From: Adiantum capillus-veneris
Taxonomy: Eukaryota > Streptophyta > Polypodiopsida > Polypodiales > Pteridaceae
Direction of reading: 5' to 3'
NCBI GenBank assembly: GCA_014529385.2
Contig: CM043963.1
Location: forward strand, 71,258,412-71,322,411
Length of the DNA: 64,000 nt
Shown here in pieces: positions 49,092 to 60,330 of the stretch. A program made the translations under genes and the position numbers. The first letter of the stretch is position 1; the number at the start of each line of letters is the position of its first letter. Under the pieces are notes generated by a model. It did not search any database. It was not told where the DNA came from and saw only the letters and a list, made by a program, of their open reading frames with translations.

Positions 49092-50189
49092 TCATGCCCC
49101 AACTGTGTGCACAACGAGCTCACTACTATGCACTCCATGCAAAGTACCCTGCAACCCATGAGCAAAAGAGACTCGCCTACTCTCTCGTTGTCTACCTGGC
49201 TGCATGATCACATAGAAAACACCGTCTCTCGCATGATCCACATGCAATGGGTAACCTGTACCACTCCTGGCACCTCTCGCAATCACTAGCGAACCCAAAT
49301 GCATCACAAAATCTCGCTCTCGTAGCGAAATCTGACATCCACTATCACGTAACTGTCTGACTGAGATCAAATCCCGTCTCAGATCTGGCACATAACGCAC
49401 ATGACGCAGGGTAAATCTCATACCAATGGGCAAGGACAAACATCCGTCTCCTGTACCCTCAATGTCATACACAGCACCATCAGCCATGTGCACACAACCA
49501 AGTCTCCCACTAGAAAACGTGCTAAACCACTCACGATGCGACGTGACATGGAAAGTAGCATCTGAATCTAGTAACCAATGCGAAGACAATGTGCAATCCG
49601 ATATGCAATCCGTAGACATAAGATCGTCTGAAGACAAGCGAGATGTAAATGTGACATCGCCATCACAAGCATACTCAGTAACCACCGTACTGATCTCACT
49701 AGCATCTGTCATGCCCAAATCTACATCACGCATATGTCGCCTCCGTTGTCTCAAACGCCTGAAACATCGACGCCTTATGTGCCCTCTATGTCCACAATGC
49801 CAACATGTCAAGTCTCTATGCCGTCGAGACTTGCGTGTGGGACCAATCTCTCCCATGGACATAGAAGTGGGACTAGAATCCCCTATAGACATGGATGTCG
49901 CGTACATAGCATGTAAACTCTGCCATAAAGCATGAGTTGTAGTCTCCCTCGAGACCTGCCAGTCAACAGACTCAACCAGATGCAAACGAATCGTAGACAT
50001 TGCTAACTCATCAAGATCCTTCCAATCATAATAACGCATAGACTTGGGCTTCGCCGATAAACCACGCAAGGGTTTATCCTGCCCCAAATCCGCCAATGCA
50101 ACAAGCATATGCTCCTTCCAAGCAACAAAATCTGCACCATCAAACTGTGTCAGACCATAACGCTGGAAGTCAAATGAAAAATCAGCCAT
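49092..50189 (-). CDS. Gag-protease ORF of the compact copia element
   Basis: I prefer the ATG at 50189 (MADFSFDFQRYGLTQFDGADFVAWK), which gives the normal 'F-G-DF--WK' copia gag opening; an in-frame ATG at 50225 is also open. An intact CCHC knuckle follows (CWHCGHRGHIRRRC, about 49765-49805) in an Arg-rich stretch. The protease active site WLLDSDATFHVT (49560-49568 for DSD) has Asp in place of the usual Gly of DSG, which may impair it. The frame ends soon after the protease. Its GC content is visibly higher than that of its surroundings. Confidence 0.88.
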   Translation of the reverse strand: MADFSFDFQRYGLTQFDGADFVAWKEHMLVALADLGQDKPLRGLSAKPKSMRYYDWKDLDELAMSTIRLHLVESVDWQVSRETTTHALWQSLHAMYATSMSIGDSSPTSMSMGEIGPTRKSRRHRDLTCWHCGHRGHIRRRCFRRLRQRRRHMRDVDLGMTDASEISTVVTEYACDGDVTFTSRLSSDDLMSTDCISDCTLSSHWLLDSDATFHVTSHREWFSTFSSGRLGCVHMADGAVYDIEGTGDGCLSLPIGMRFTLRHVRYVPDLRRDLISVRQLRDSGCQISLRERDFVMHLGSLVIARGARSGTGYPLHVDHARDGVFYVIMQPGRQRESRRVSFAHGLQGTLHGVHSSELVVHTVGA

Positions 50190-51554
50190 AATGCTCGCAA
50201 AAGAGCAACCAACAATGAGTAGCAAATGTCAACCAAATCAGCCCTAAACTGGCTTGAATCGCATCAACAAAAGTCTGCAAATATGGTTGTAAAATATGGT
50301 TGCAAATCAGCCCTAAAATTCAGCTCTTAAACAACTGCATAAACAAGTCACAAACGTGTCCCAGATCAGCCTACAACTGAGCCATACATGGACACATGCA
50401 AAGAGGAAACAATGGCTGAAAATTCAGCGCCCAAATAAGCCCTCAAACCTGCCTGTAAACTTGTAAACCTGTAGCTAAAACTTGCTGAAAAACCTCAAGC
50501 CATTAGTGCTCGAATCCGGCTACCTAGCTCGTAGCCACACAAGCATACATCACAATACTCACTCCTGTGAGTGTGCCAAGATAACTGTACGCCTGTCAAA
50601 CCCGTGAGCTAATCACCAAGCCCACACTGTGCCGTATCGATGCATACACATGCACAAATATCCCACCTGCAGAGAACACCGCACGCAAATGTTGAGTGCA
50701 ACCCGCAATCTCTACCTAGATCGCATAAATGATGTGCATAAAAATCCTGGGAAAATTTCGCCAGAGTTTCGTCAGTAAAACGACCACAAAACCAGTAACC
50801 AAACTGACTGCACGCTCAAAACCATGAGCAACCAAAGCGCATCAAACCGTACTCCAAATGCATGCACCAAATCTCCACACTTTGCATACATCATTGCAAA
50901 CACCTGCAAATCTAGTACACAAATATCTGCTCTACCTGTGACTGCCAAAAAACATGCTCGAGGCATACATTGCCGAGCTCAAAATGCAATCACATTAGTC
51001 TCCCTGAGCATCAAACCACATAAGGCATACATCGTATCCTCCCACCTGTGAGGAAACTTGCAGCAAATGTCACTCTCACATCTGAGAGCAAACCATGTGT
51101 GGAATCCTCGACACACAATAAACAACTGTTGTTGCTGCGAAAAATTCAGTGTTCAGAATATTAAAATTCTGATATAACGAGCGCGTCCGGAGCGTGCCAA
51201 AACCCCACGGTAGACTCCTGGATCACATGTATCCGAGTCCGGGTGTGAAAGCTATGCCAAAAACCTCCGTTTTGACCCAAAAACGCAGCATAAACTGCCA
51301 AAAGAGGGCTGAAAGATGCAGCTCCTCAACTGTAGCTCGAACGAGGTTTCTGATGGCTCGAATGCTTCGAAAGGGGGGTAAAACTCCAAGACGCCTAGAG
51401 AAAACGCTCTTGGAAAGTTGAATTTGCCGATGCCGAAGTCGAAACCCTGTTTGCACTCTTGAAAGTGCGCGCGCACGCGGACGTCATTTCGGGAATGAAA
51501 CTGGCTCTCCGCTGTCGTCGTGACTGTGCACACACGCGCTCCCTCCGCACCTAC
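50190..51554 (-). other. Unusually long leader of the compact copia element
   Basis: About 1.37 kb between PBS and gag, far longer than the ~350 bp leader of the copia element at 1842-2203. It is rich in CpG near the LTR (GTGCGCGCGCACGCGGACGTC at about 51465-51485) and has no coding frame that I trust. It may carry packaging signals or captured DNA. Confidence 0.6.
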
Positions 51555-51566
51555 GCTCTGATACCA
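51555..51566 (-). promoter_or_regulatory. tRNA-iMet primer-binding site of the compact copia element
   Basis: TGGTATCAGAGC on the minus strand, two bases from the LTR end, exactly as in the copia element at 2190-2201. Confidence 0.92.
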
Positions 51567-51568
51567 AT

Positions 51569-51756
51569 TGAAGGGGATCGGGGAGCACCACAGACGGAGA
51601 GTGAGAGAGAGAAGGAGACACACGACACGATGTGGGTGGGGAGACTCAAAAGAGTGAGCAACCCCCTATACAATTATGCTATGTATAAGGTATACAAGTG
51701 AGTGGGCGCCCAGACTCTGGGCGGCCGGGCAAGGCACAGACGCCTATACCCCAACA
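51569..51756 (-). repeat. 5' LTR of the compact copia element
   Basis: 188 bp, the same ends as 48135-48322. A TATACA/CTATGTATAAGG region at about 51673-51692 may be the promoter. It is followed by the AGAAC duplication. Confidence 0.95.
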
Positions 51757-51761
51757 AGAAC
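51757..51761. repeat. Target site duplication AGAAC, right
   Basis: Second copy of the five-base duplication made on insertion. Confidence 0.92.
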
Positions 51762-52310
51762 ATCCTCATTGCCATGGTCAGCACAACAATATCTGATAAT
51801 GTGCTATCATTCCCTGGAGATCCACCACTACAAAGGTTACGGCAAAGCTATCTCTCCAATATCAAAAGTAACACCTTGCAATATACCTTGAGGTCGTACC
51901 CTTCATTGGTCTATCATTCGGACAAAAAAAATATTGGTTCTAATTCACGTCATCAATATTTCTTGCATGTCTCCCATGTGATAATGTTGACTCTTGATCC
52001 TCCATCCACAAGCACATTTTTAATGTTACTACCTTGATGTCGCACTATGATGAATGGGGCCCACTCATCTCCCAAAGGAACCAAATCCTCACATGCTACT
52101 TTGTTCATTCTTGGTGCGTCTTCTTATGACATTAACTTTTCTTTGAAAGTTGGCACAAGTTGGAGCATATCCCCCAACTTCATTTGAATGGGAAATTGTA
52201 TCATTGCTTCTTAAATATCCAAATGTAATAACCCATTCATAAACTCCTTCTCTAATATTATTTAAGTCGTCTCTTTCTTCGAAATTCCATGGGTTGTCTC
52301 TGTATCCCGA
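51762..52310 (-). pseudogene. Gypsy protease (family C relic), right of the nested copia
   Basis: On the minus strand VPLGDEWAPFIIVRHQGSNIKNVLVDGGSRVNIIT (about 52070-51975) is a retropepsin with the DGGS active site. Stops follow. It is the upstream half of the gypsy relic whose RT is at 47395-48129. On its right it is cut by the gypsy LTR at 52311. Confidence 0.75.
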
Positions 52311-54277
52311 TATCGTGTTGCGGCACGTAAATAGTGGGAACAGATGTTAGGAGATTTATTTTGTGACTTTTTAGATCCATGAGTATATTTACGATAATGT
52401 ACAAATGCATGTATTAGTATAATGATAAGCTTCTTATCTCATCCTAGTAATTATCTCAGGGATAATCTACTTTTATTTTACCTTTAGAAAGTATTATGGG
52501 TAAAGGTGTCAATAGTTGTGCCTTTTTAACGTGCAAAAAAAAGCATTGGTGCTTTCTTTCTACTATCCCATTATCATATCACACTCTAGCTAGATCCTAT
52601 AGCTAGAGTATATTCTATATATTTTATATATTTTTCTTATATTGCTTTCTGATAGCTACTAGAAAGGTATCAAATCCTAGTGGGACACTAGCTTACATAA
52701 TTATCAAAGATGTACCTATTTTAAAAGGATACTTGCAAAAATTTGTCAATGAGGTGTCCATTGAAATCAAATGGAATTATAGGCTAAGGGGACCACAAGT
52801 AGAATTTTGCTACTAGAAAGATACCCTATTTTGATGATTTTTTTACACATACTTTCCATCTGAATTGGAAAAAACATATAAAATAGGGATCATAGCCCAT
52901 GAGCTGAAGTTTATGTACCTATTTTTATTTTTAAATTTGGAGCCACGATTGAGGAGATATTGTCAAAATGGTAGACCTAGTTTACTAGCTCGTGTTCACA
53001 CTGGCTCCTCTCTTTCTTGTGTAACCCTTGGGGGTTTCCTTCACCTATAAAAGGGGACCTCTTCTTCTTTGAAAACCCTTTGATAACTCCCAAGGGTTTA
53101 TCAAACAAGGTGTGTTTTGATTCGTAATTTTGTTGGTTTCTTGATGTTTTTCTTTTCATCTCTAGACTAACCTATATCTCTATCTCTATCTCCAAATCTA
53201 TCCCCTAACCTAACTATTATCTACTTCTAGTTCTACACCCACTCTTATCTCTATCTCTATCTCCAAAACTATTGCCTGACCTAGCTAGTATCCACTTCTA
53301 ATTCTACACCCATGCTTATCTCTATCTCTACTTTTACTTCTATCTCTATCCCTATCTCTATTTCTCTTGTGTCGTAATTGTTAGACATTCAAGCTACAAC
53401 ACTCCATCAAAGCTATGATCAATCTTCTTGGGGATCTATACTAATGCACAAGGTGAGTAGTCATATCTTCACACTCTCACAAATATCTCACTCTTAGAAG
53501 CTCATTCTCTCTACAAACTTTAGGTTCTCCTTTCTACATGTACATCTCTCCCAGTAGTATCCTTATTGTCTATAGGCAATAATAGGGCTTGGGAGGAAAA
53601 TTTATCTTCTCTTCTTTTCTTTCACATCTATATTTTGCACATACTAAAAATATATAAATGAATAATCCACATGAAGTGAATTTTTTTTGCTTCCACTTCG
53701 TGCAATCTATTACAATTAACATATGGATTAACCGTAAGATCCACTTCCAAAAACGTATAGTGTTTCTCTTTGCCAAAAAGGCTTAATAAAATACTTTATT
53801 CATTGATCCCATCATATTATCCATTTTATATTATGACTTTTCTTTTGATATATAATTATTTTTCTTTGGACCAAAAGGATATGTACACACAATTAATCCC
53901 AATCACTAGACAAAATGTATATATCATAGTAAGCACAAAATTACAATTCCAAAGAACAATTCCTAGCTTGTTTGATCAACAAAGGTTGAATGCCATTAAC
54001 TCATCTATTAACCCTATCATCCTACCCATGATAAGATATGACCAAAGCCTTGACATTTTCATCTTTGTGTTGTTTTGATTTTCTCTTTTGTGTTCTTTCT
54101 TTGTATGTGTAAGTGCAAGAGAGAGAGAGTAGGGCTTCTTTGATTGCACTCCCTACCAAACTCTAGACTTCATAGCATCTATGGCATAACTCCTTCATAT
54201 AGTGTTTGGAGTTACTTCACAAATTCTCACAACAAGAGGCCCGGTGCTTTCCTCGCAAGACCGCGAACTTCTTGACA
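52311..54277 (+). repeat. 5' LTR of the plus-strand gypsy element (family A, copy 2)
   Basis: The start aligns with the 3' LTR start at 60758 (TGTCG there, TATCG here). The shared blocks are CATAGTGGGAA/TAAATAGTGGGAA, AGGAGATTTATTTTGTGACTTTTTA and TCCTATAGCTAG. The end CTTCTTGACA matches the inverted LTR terminus at 61439. Length is about 1.97 kb. A TATA box, CTATAAAAGG, is at 53044-53053. It includes a tetranucleotide-rich TCTATCTC tract (53170-53370). Confidence 0.82.
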
Positions 54278-54283
54278 TAATTT

Positions 54284-54297
54284 TGGTGAACCCGACG
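54284..54297 (+). promoter_or_regulatory. Gypsy primer-binding site (family A, copy 2)
   Basis: TGGTGAACCCGACG, six bases after the LTR end, the same as the site at 4639-4653. The primer tRNA is not identified. Confidence 0.6.
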
Positions 54298-54330
54298 TGA
54301 AACTACCAGGGTGAGAGTTTGTGGGCAACC

Positions 54331-55925
54331 ATGGGTGATCATGTAGAACAACATGGTATGCATTTTGACCCAGAAAAACTGAAAATGTTTCAAGCATTTG
54401 CAATGTTCATGCAACAACAACATGCCACTGAAGGAAGGGAGATTTCATCAACCAAAGCCATACAAGCGATCGTCAATAAAATGGATCAATTTGACACCAA
54501 GATGTGACGAAGTATTTGCACGAGTATGTGAAGGAGATGGAGCTACATTGCACGTCAGAAGGTGAGATTATTCAAAGTTTTGGGCTAGTTGTTGCTCCAG
54601 AAATTAGGGAACATGTAAGGGAAATTAAAGATGGGCATGGGAGAAGTTAAGAAGAACGCAAATTAGCTTTAAAGGAGGAATATTTCTAGGAGGACTTTAA
54701 GAGGGTGACCAAAAGGACATTCTTAGAGTGGGTTGCCAATCCAAAGAAGGGACATTCAATAACACAACTACTTAGAGAATTTGAGCGGTGCTATGCACAA
54801 ATCACAAAAATAGAAAAGGCCACACTAGATACAGAGAAGACGGATTTTACAAGTTGTAGGTAAAATTTCAAGAGAATTTGAAGCTGCTTCTTAAAGATTA
54901 AAAAAACCAATAAAGACCAATTGGAATGAGGTTGAAGGTGTTGTTTCACTACTTGCCAAGTGATAAAGAAGAAGGGACAAGATGGTAGTAAATGCTACAA
55001 GTCCTTCCTCCTCAACTTTTGACAAAATGGTAAAGCCTGCTGCTGTAGATCCTAAGTTTGATGAGTCCATGCTAGATGAGCTTTGTGAAGGTAATGCACA
55101 ACTTGAAGGTAAAGCTTGCAAAACTTGAAGAAAAAGGCCAACCATTGGGACCGCTTCCTAGGCAAAGAAACCCGCCTAAAGAAGGGTTGTCCATAGATGT
55201 ATTTGGTGTGATGGTACCATCTAAGAAGGGATTGTGATAGTTTTAGTGATGCTTTAACAAAAGATGTTGTCTTTTTTAAGGATGATGAAATCCACTTAAG
55301 AGAGACAAGTCTACCCTTGAGAACTAACTTTGGGAAGGGGGAAATGCAAACCTTAGTTGAAGATATGGCAACTAACCATGGTTTTGTAGATCCTAAGTTT
55401 GATGAGTCCATGCTAGATGAGCTTTGTGAAGGGAATGCATAACTTGAAGGTAAAGCTTGCAAAACTTGAAGAAAAAGGCCAACCATTGGGACCGCTTCCT
55501 AGGCAAAGAAACCCGCCTAAAGAAGGGTTGTCCATAGATATATTTGGTGTGATAGTACCATCTAAGAAGGGATGTACATGCTATATGAGCTTGTAAAGGG
55601 AATACATGACTTGAAGAAAAAGCTTGCAAAGCTTGAAAAGAAAGGCCAACCATCGGGTCACTTCCTAGGCAAAGACAACAGTCCAAAGAAGGGTTTGTCC
55701 ATAGATTTATTTGGTGTGATAGCATAGACCATGTAAGAAGGTATTGTGATAGTTTTAGTGATGCTTTGACAAAAGATGTTGTCTTTTTTAAGGATCGTAA
55801 ATCCCACTTAAGAGAGACATGTATACCCTTGAGAACTAACTTTGGGAAGGGGGGAATGCAAACCTTAGTTGAAGATATGGCAACTAACCATGCCACCTCT
55901 TCAATTGATGCAGCTACTTAGCGAG
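54331..55925 (+). pseudogene. Gypsy gag with triplicated segment (family A, copy 2)
   Basis: The start at 54331 (MGDHVEQHGMHFDPEKLKMFQAFAMFM) is followed by capsid sequence in shifting frames to about 55140. A ~190-350 bp segment that includes DPKFDESMLDELCEGNAQ and the zinc-knuckle region occurs three times (about 55044-55381, 55385-55575 and 55576-55925). The knuckle reads CIWCDGT before a shared frameshift in the first two copies. The third keeps IWCDSIDHVRRYC in frame but has lost the first Cys. The tandem copies make a normal nucleocapsid impossible. Confidence 0.8.
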
Positions 55926-56557
55926 TGAAAACTGAGCATCTTAGTGATGAAGAGGTGAGTGATCACCATGGTAGACTTTGGCCAAATGTCATGGAATTAG
56001 CTAAAAAAGGAAAACTTACAAAACAGATTCTACATGAAGCAGGTGACTACATATGTCTAGAAACTAGGTCGAGTGATCCACTAGACTCAATGTCCATGCA
56101 TGCCTACATTACAAACTGCCAAAACCATGAATACATTGTAGAGAAAAATCATAGCTGTGAAAATGGTGATGAAGGGCCTTCAAAAAGAGCTACAAGAAGT
56201 GGAGGAAGGAATGTTGCAACACCTCCGCAAGCGCCACCAACACAAGATCCACCTTCACCAAAAGTGACCTTGGAGGAGTCTGCAACAGGGAAGAAGAAGG
56301 AGCCAACAAAATGTAAGCCAAAAGAACTAGCTTACAAGCTACAATTTGACATTGTGCTTGCTACAGACTTGAAGAAAGGGCTAAAGGAGAGGATTTTGAA
56401 TAACAAAGTTGAGTTTACTTTGGGAGAGGTGTTTGGCATAGCCAAGCATGAGTTTCGTGAAGAAATTATCAGCATCATCAAGAGAAAGAGGCAAACACTT
56501 GGCGAGGCTATTTGCCCACAAGCTAAAGGTGATTTTGTGAAGACACAAGGAGTATAG
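55925..56557 (+). pseudogene. Gag-protease linker ORF (family A, copy 2)
   Basis: The longest open frame of this element, 210 codons (MKTEHLSDEEVSDHHGRLWPNVMEL...). A Pro-rich stretch (PPQAPPTQDPPSPK) and a basic/acidic C-terminal part follow (KEEIISIIKRKRQTLGE-like). It matches 2961-3661 on the other strand. It is inside the polyprotein and would not be translated alone; the ATG is probably internal. Confidence 0.75.
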
Positions 56558-57684
56558 GTGAAAGCTAGGGAAGGTGATGAAGCTATGGTAGGATGCTACC
56601 AGTCTTCTTGAAATGTAAGACAAGTGAAATTTGTTGATGATGGGGAAAATTAAAGCATTGCTAGGAGCCAGTATTCTAGAAGCCATTGGGTGCAAGATAC
56701 TACAAAGACATTGGTCAAGGTAGGTGATCTCAAAGAACCATTTGTTACCTTAATTGACCATGGGTCTTAAATAATTACAATGTCAAAAAGACTCTACAAT
56801 AGATATAAATGGCCAATGGACACGAAACTTGGTTAAATAGTCAAAGTGGCAAACAATTCATTAGGTGAATTGTATGCAGTATTTCCAAGTGTAAAGGTGA
56901 CAATAGGCAATGTAAAGGTTGAACAAAATTTATTTGTATAGGACACATATTCATATCATCTTATCCTTAGATAACCCTACATTATGGAAGTTTTGCATGA
57001 AACAAAGGTAATGGATGATGGTCCAGCTTATGCCAAGATACGAAGCAAAGATGGTAAACATGTTGTTCAATTTCTCACAATTTGTGTAAACCGTGAAAGA
57101 AATCGTGACAACCTTAGAGAGCATCCTTTACCAAAGGCGAGTAAAGAGTTTCATGATCATAGGAAAATGATGGGTTTTGGCCAAGTTCCATTGTAAAGCG
57201 GGATTTTAGTGGTGCAGAAAGAAAAAGGTTCTCGCCTGATCCAAAAATGGATGAAACTTTTTATATAGGATCCTTGGTAACAAGGAATGGATCAATATGT
57301 TTTACAAGACTTGAGAATATAAAGAGATGTGAGAGCAAATATGTACATAATGTACAAAAAGGCATGAAAGAGAGTGGGTTACTAGAGCCTACTAAATTTT
57401 TTTTGGGTTTATGTGAGCAAGTTTCTTTTGAAGATACTATGGGTGAGCTTAATGCTATAATGGAGTCTATTTTGCGTCTTGGGAATGAAGTTCTGGAAGT
57501 ATGCTTTGTGGAAATGTATCAAGTCATAGAAGCCTTTATAGAAAACCAATGTTTCAAGCAAACACTTGGCCCAGAAGTCCATGTTGGAAATAAATACAAG
57601 AGTGTAGCAAAGAAGGTAAAACTTCACCCTTACCACCAAACAACAACGAAAAAAGTGAACAAGCTTCTTTGCAACCAAGTTTGA
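56558..57684 (+). pseudogene. Gypsy protease and pre-RT linker (family A, copy 2)
   Basis: Protease sequence starts near 56735 (VTLIDHGS, the active site as DHGS), then VKVANNSLGELYAVFPSVKV, and the 56984-57196 frame VMDDGPAYAKIRSKDGKHVVQFLTICVNRERN. The 57247-57684 frame is an open 145-codon linker ending VGNKYKSVAKKVKLHPY. Stops at several places, including inside the protease. The active site lacks the usual DSG/DTG Ser/Thr. Confidence 0.75.
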
Positions 57685-58600
57685 GGAATCCTTAAAAGAT
57701 TGGGCACACCTTCACAGAGTCTTTTCAGGAGTTGCAGATTGGCTGCGAGGAGTTTCTAACACAGGAGGAGACAAAGTGCTTCAAAGAAATGCTTTCAAAT
57801 CATGGTAAATCTTTTGTATTTGAGCCACATGAGATAGGATGCATTGATCCTTCTATTGTAGCTCCTATGGTAATTTTGACAATACCTCATGTACCCTGGA
57901 ATCTACGGCCTATTCCGATTTGAAAGGCTAATTTGTCAAAGTTAGTAGACCTATTGAATGAAAATATCAAAATGGAGATTTTGGAGCCTTCTTGTGCTCC
58001 ATACTCAAACAGGTGGTTCACAGTTACGAAGAAGATTTGTGCTCTATGCTTCATCCAAGATATGCAACCAATGAACAAGGTGACAATTAGGAATGTAGGT
58101 ACATGTCCAATTGTGGATGAGGAATTTGCAGGAGGGCAATCTATGCAATAGGGGACCTCTACTCCGGGTATGATCAATTCAGCTTGCAATTGAAAGCAAA
58201 GACTTGACAACCATGAGGAAACCTATAGGTTTGGTAAGAATGTGTACCTTACAGCATGGAGAAACCAACTCAGTTTCACATATGATGAATGGGATGAATA
58301 AGGTCTTCCATGGCTTTATTCCTCAAATTAGAATGCCTTTCATTGACGATTTTTCTTATCAAAGGATGTGAAGAAGTTGAGAAAGATGAAGCTTTGGATC
58401 TCAGGGGGTGTCGTAGGTTTATGAAAAATCACATAAATTATTATGATAAAATTTTGTCTAGGTTGGAGGAAGTCAATCTAACTTTGTCAGGGAAAAAGTC
58501 TATGTTTGGTGTCAATAAAGTGTCATTGTGGGTCACATGTGTGGACCATATGGTAGGAAACCTTGTCCAACAAAGGTAGATGCCATCCAAAGAATGAAAT
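57685..58600 (+). pseudogene. Gypsy reverse transcriptase (family A, copy 2)
   Basis: Motifs in order: the entry region FVFEPHEIGCIDPSIVAPMVI, LNENIKMEILEPSCAPYSNRWF, a DLYSGYDQF-type block near 58155, and the catalytic MPFIDDF (FIDD at 58339-58350) followed by IKGCEEVEKDEALDLRGCRRFM. LSRLEEVNLTLSGKKSMFG is the conserved region after the palm. Both catalytic Asp survive. At least four frame changes break it. Confidence 0.85.
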
Positions 58601-59240
58601 AAATGTATGCCAGCATCACTAAGGTTAAAATATTTCTGGGACCATGTGCCTTTTATGTTATTTGGATTTCACATTACGCACATGTAGCTGATCCTCTTTA
58701 TCAATTTCTTAGAAAGAATCAAAAGTTTAATTGGGGAGATGCGCATGTAAAAGCCATGAAAAAGCTAAAGGAGTTTCTCCAGTTAGCACCAGCTTTGAGA
58801 AAGATAAACTATGAGTGTAGAAGACCAGTAATCGTGACAGTAGACACTATTCCTACAAGAATTGGATGGGTAATAGGGGAAGATGATGAAGAAATACATA
58901 GGTATGTGGTGAGATTGGAGCAAAGGCATTAAGTGCTCGCCAAAGAAACTATCCATAGATAAAGAGAGAGTTATTGGGGATGGTTATAGCCTTGAAAAAT
59001 GGAAAAGAGTACCTAATTGGTGCATGTATGGTTACAGAAACAAATTGTCTACCATTTCTTAGGATGATTACAAGCTGCTCAACACCAAACATTGCTATGT
59101 TGTGGTGGATTGCCTACATTAAGTCTTCAATTCTTAATAAGCACATTGCAAGTAAAAACAATACAATGTCATACATGCTATCAAGGGCAAGGTATGAAGA
59201 CGAGTCAAAGATGATTAATGAGGGTGATGATGTGGGCACA
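58601..59240 (+). pseudogene. Gypsy RT connection and RNase H (family A, copy 2)
   Basis: 58603-58932 reads the connection domain (FYVIWISHYAHVADPLYQFLRKNQKFNWG) into RNase H (RPVIVTVDTIPTRIGWVIGEDDEEI; first catalytic Asp in TVDT). 58974-59210 continues with TETNCLPFLRMITSC and MSYMLSRARYEDES, the last RNase H block. It would degrade the RNA strand of the hybrid. Confidence 0.82.
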
Positions 59241-60330
59241 AAGTTCTATTCTATCTCTCATGTCAAAGGTAACTTTATCTGCATGTCTAATCCACTTGAA
59301 TTGTTCTTGAAAGAGCTTTACAAAGGTGATTGGCTTCTTATTGGAAGCTACTTGAGTACTCTAACAAAACACAATGATTGGTTTAAACAAGAGTTCAAGA
59401 GGATATGCAAGAAAGCATACTTTTGGAGGGATGGTTACTTGTGGGAGCATCCTAAATAAAAGGGTACTACACCACAAAGGTTTATATGTAAAAAGGAGAC
59501 TCAACAAAAGCTCGTGTAAGAGTCTCATGAGAGTCTATGGGCTAGACGTAGGGATGTGTGGGCAACCTTCTCCAAGTTGAAAGAAAAATATTGGTGGAAG
59601 CGTATGTATAAATATGTATCTCAGTTTGTAAAGTCATGTGTAGCTTGTCAAATGTATTCAAATGTACAGCATTGTGATGGATTGCACCCTACATATCCAC
59701 TAGCCATGCACTATAAATGGGTTGTGGATCTAGTCACAATGCCTTTAGGACTTTGGCAAATGAGATACTTAGTTCTTACATAAGAGGACCTAACTAACCA
59801 GGTTGAAGGGCGAGCACTAAGAGCAAAAACCATAGAAGCTATATACAAATTCCTTCTTGATGATGTGATTTGTCGTTATGGTTGTGTGGAAAAATTCATT
59901 GTAGACATAGGTGAACTAGATGCCGAGGAAACAAGGGAATTCTATTTCAGATTAGGAATCAAGTTTTCCCTTACTATAGCTTACAACCCTGAAGACAATG
60001 GAAAGAGTGAAAGCGGGTATCCTCCTATCACCAAAGCTTTGACCAAGGCTTGTGAAAGAGTTGGTGAGTGGCCAAAATTTTTACCATATGCTTTGTGGGC
60101 TAATCGCACAGCACGTAGCTCAGTAACTAGCTATATGCCTGCGGAGTTGATGTATGGTTAAAAGCAAGTGACAGTTGAAGATACGATTCCCACATGGAAT
60201 GTACTACCTTGGCAAGTGGGACCTAGCAATCAAGATCTCCTTGCATTGCGTATAAGGCAACTAGAGAGGAGACCTGGAGACATTTGAGGCTGCAAAAGAT
60301 CGACTAAAAAATGCAAGGTTGGAAAACAAG
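59241..60330 (+). pseudogene. Gypsy integrase, zinc-binding and catalytic core (family A, copy 2)
   Basis: The zinc domain ends with YWWKRMYKYVSQFVKSCVACQ (59590-59650). The catalytic residues are Asp in KWVVDLVTMPLG, Asp in EKFIVDIGELDAEE (the usual Asn-Gly after Asp is Ile-Gly) and Glu in NPEDNGKSESGYPPITKAL. The end is ALWANRTARSSVTSYMPAELMYG. One TAA at 59781 and one near 60159 break the frame. Confidence 0.85.

Larger units (their letters stand above)
48135..51756 (-). mobile_element. Complete non-autonomous Ty1/copia element with 188-bp LTRs
   Basis: A 3,622-bp element bounded by two 188-bp LTRs (48135-48322 and 51569-51756; about ten differences by eye, roughly 95% identity) and by identical AGAAC target duplications at 48130-48134 and 51757-51761. 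PBS and polypurine tract are in place. Inside are an open gag-protease ORF (about 366 codons) and an open 222-codon ORF that ends in an RT-tail-like sequence. Integrase and the RT core are missing, so it would need enzymes in trans. It lies between the protease and RT of a gypsy relic. The LTR divergence points to a moderately old insertion. Confidence 0.92.

Noticed and set aside
53700-53725. LTR of the plus-strand gypsy ending at AATTAACA (53721)
   Set aside because: The inverted LTR at 61439 and the PBS at 54284 show that the true end is at 54277; the 53721 breakpoint only reflects sequence missing from copy 1.
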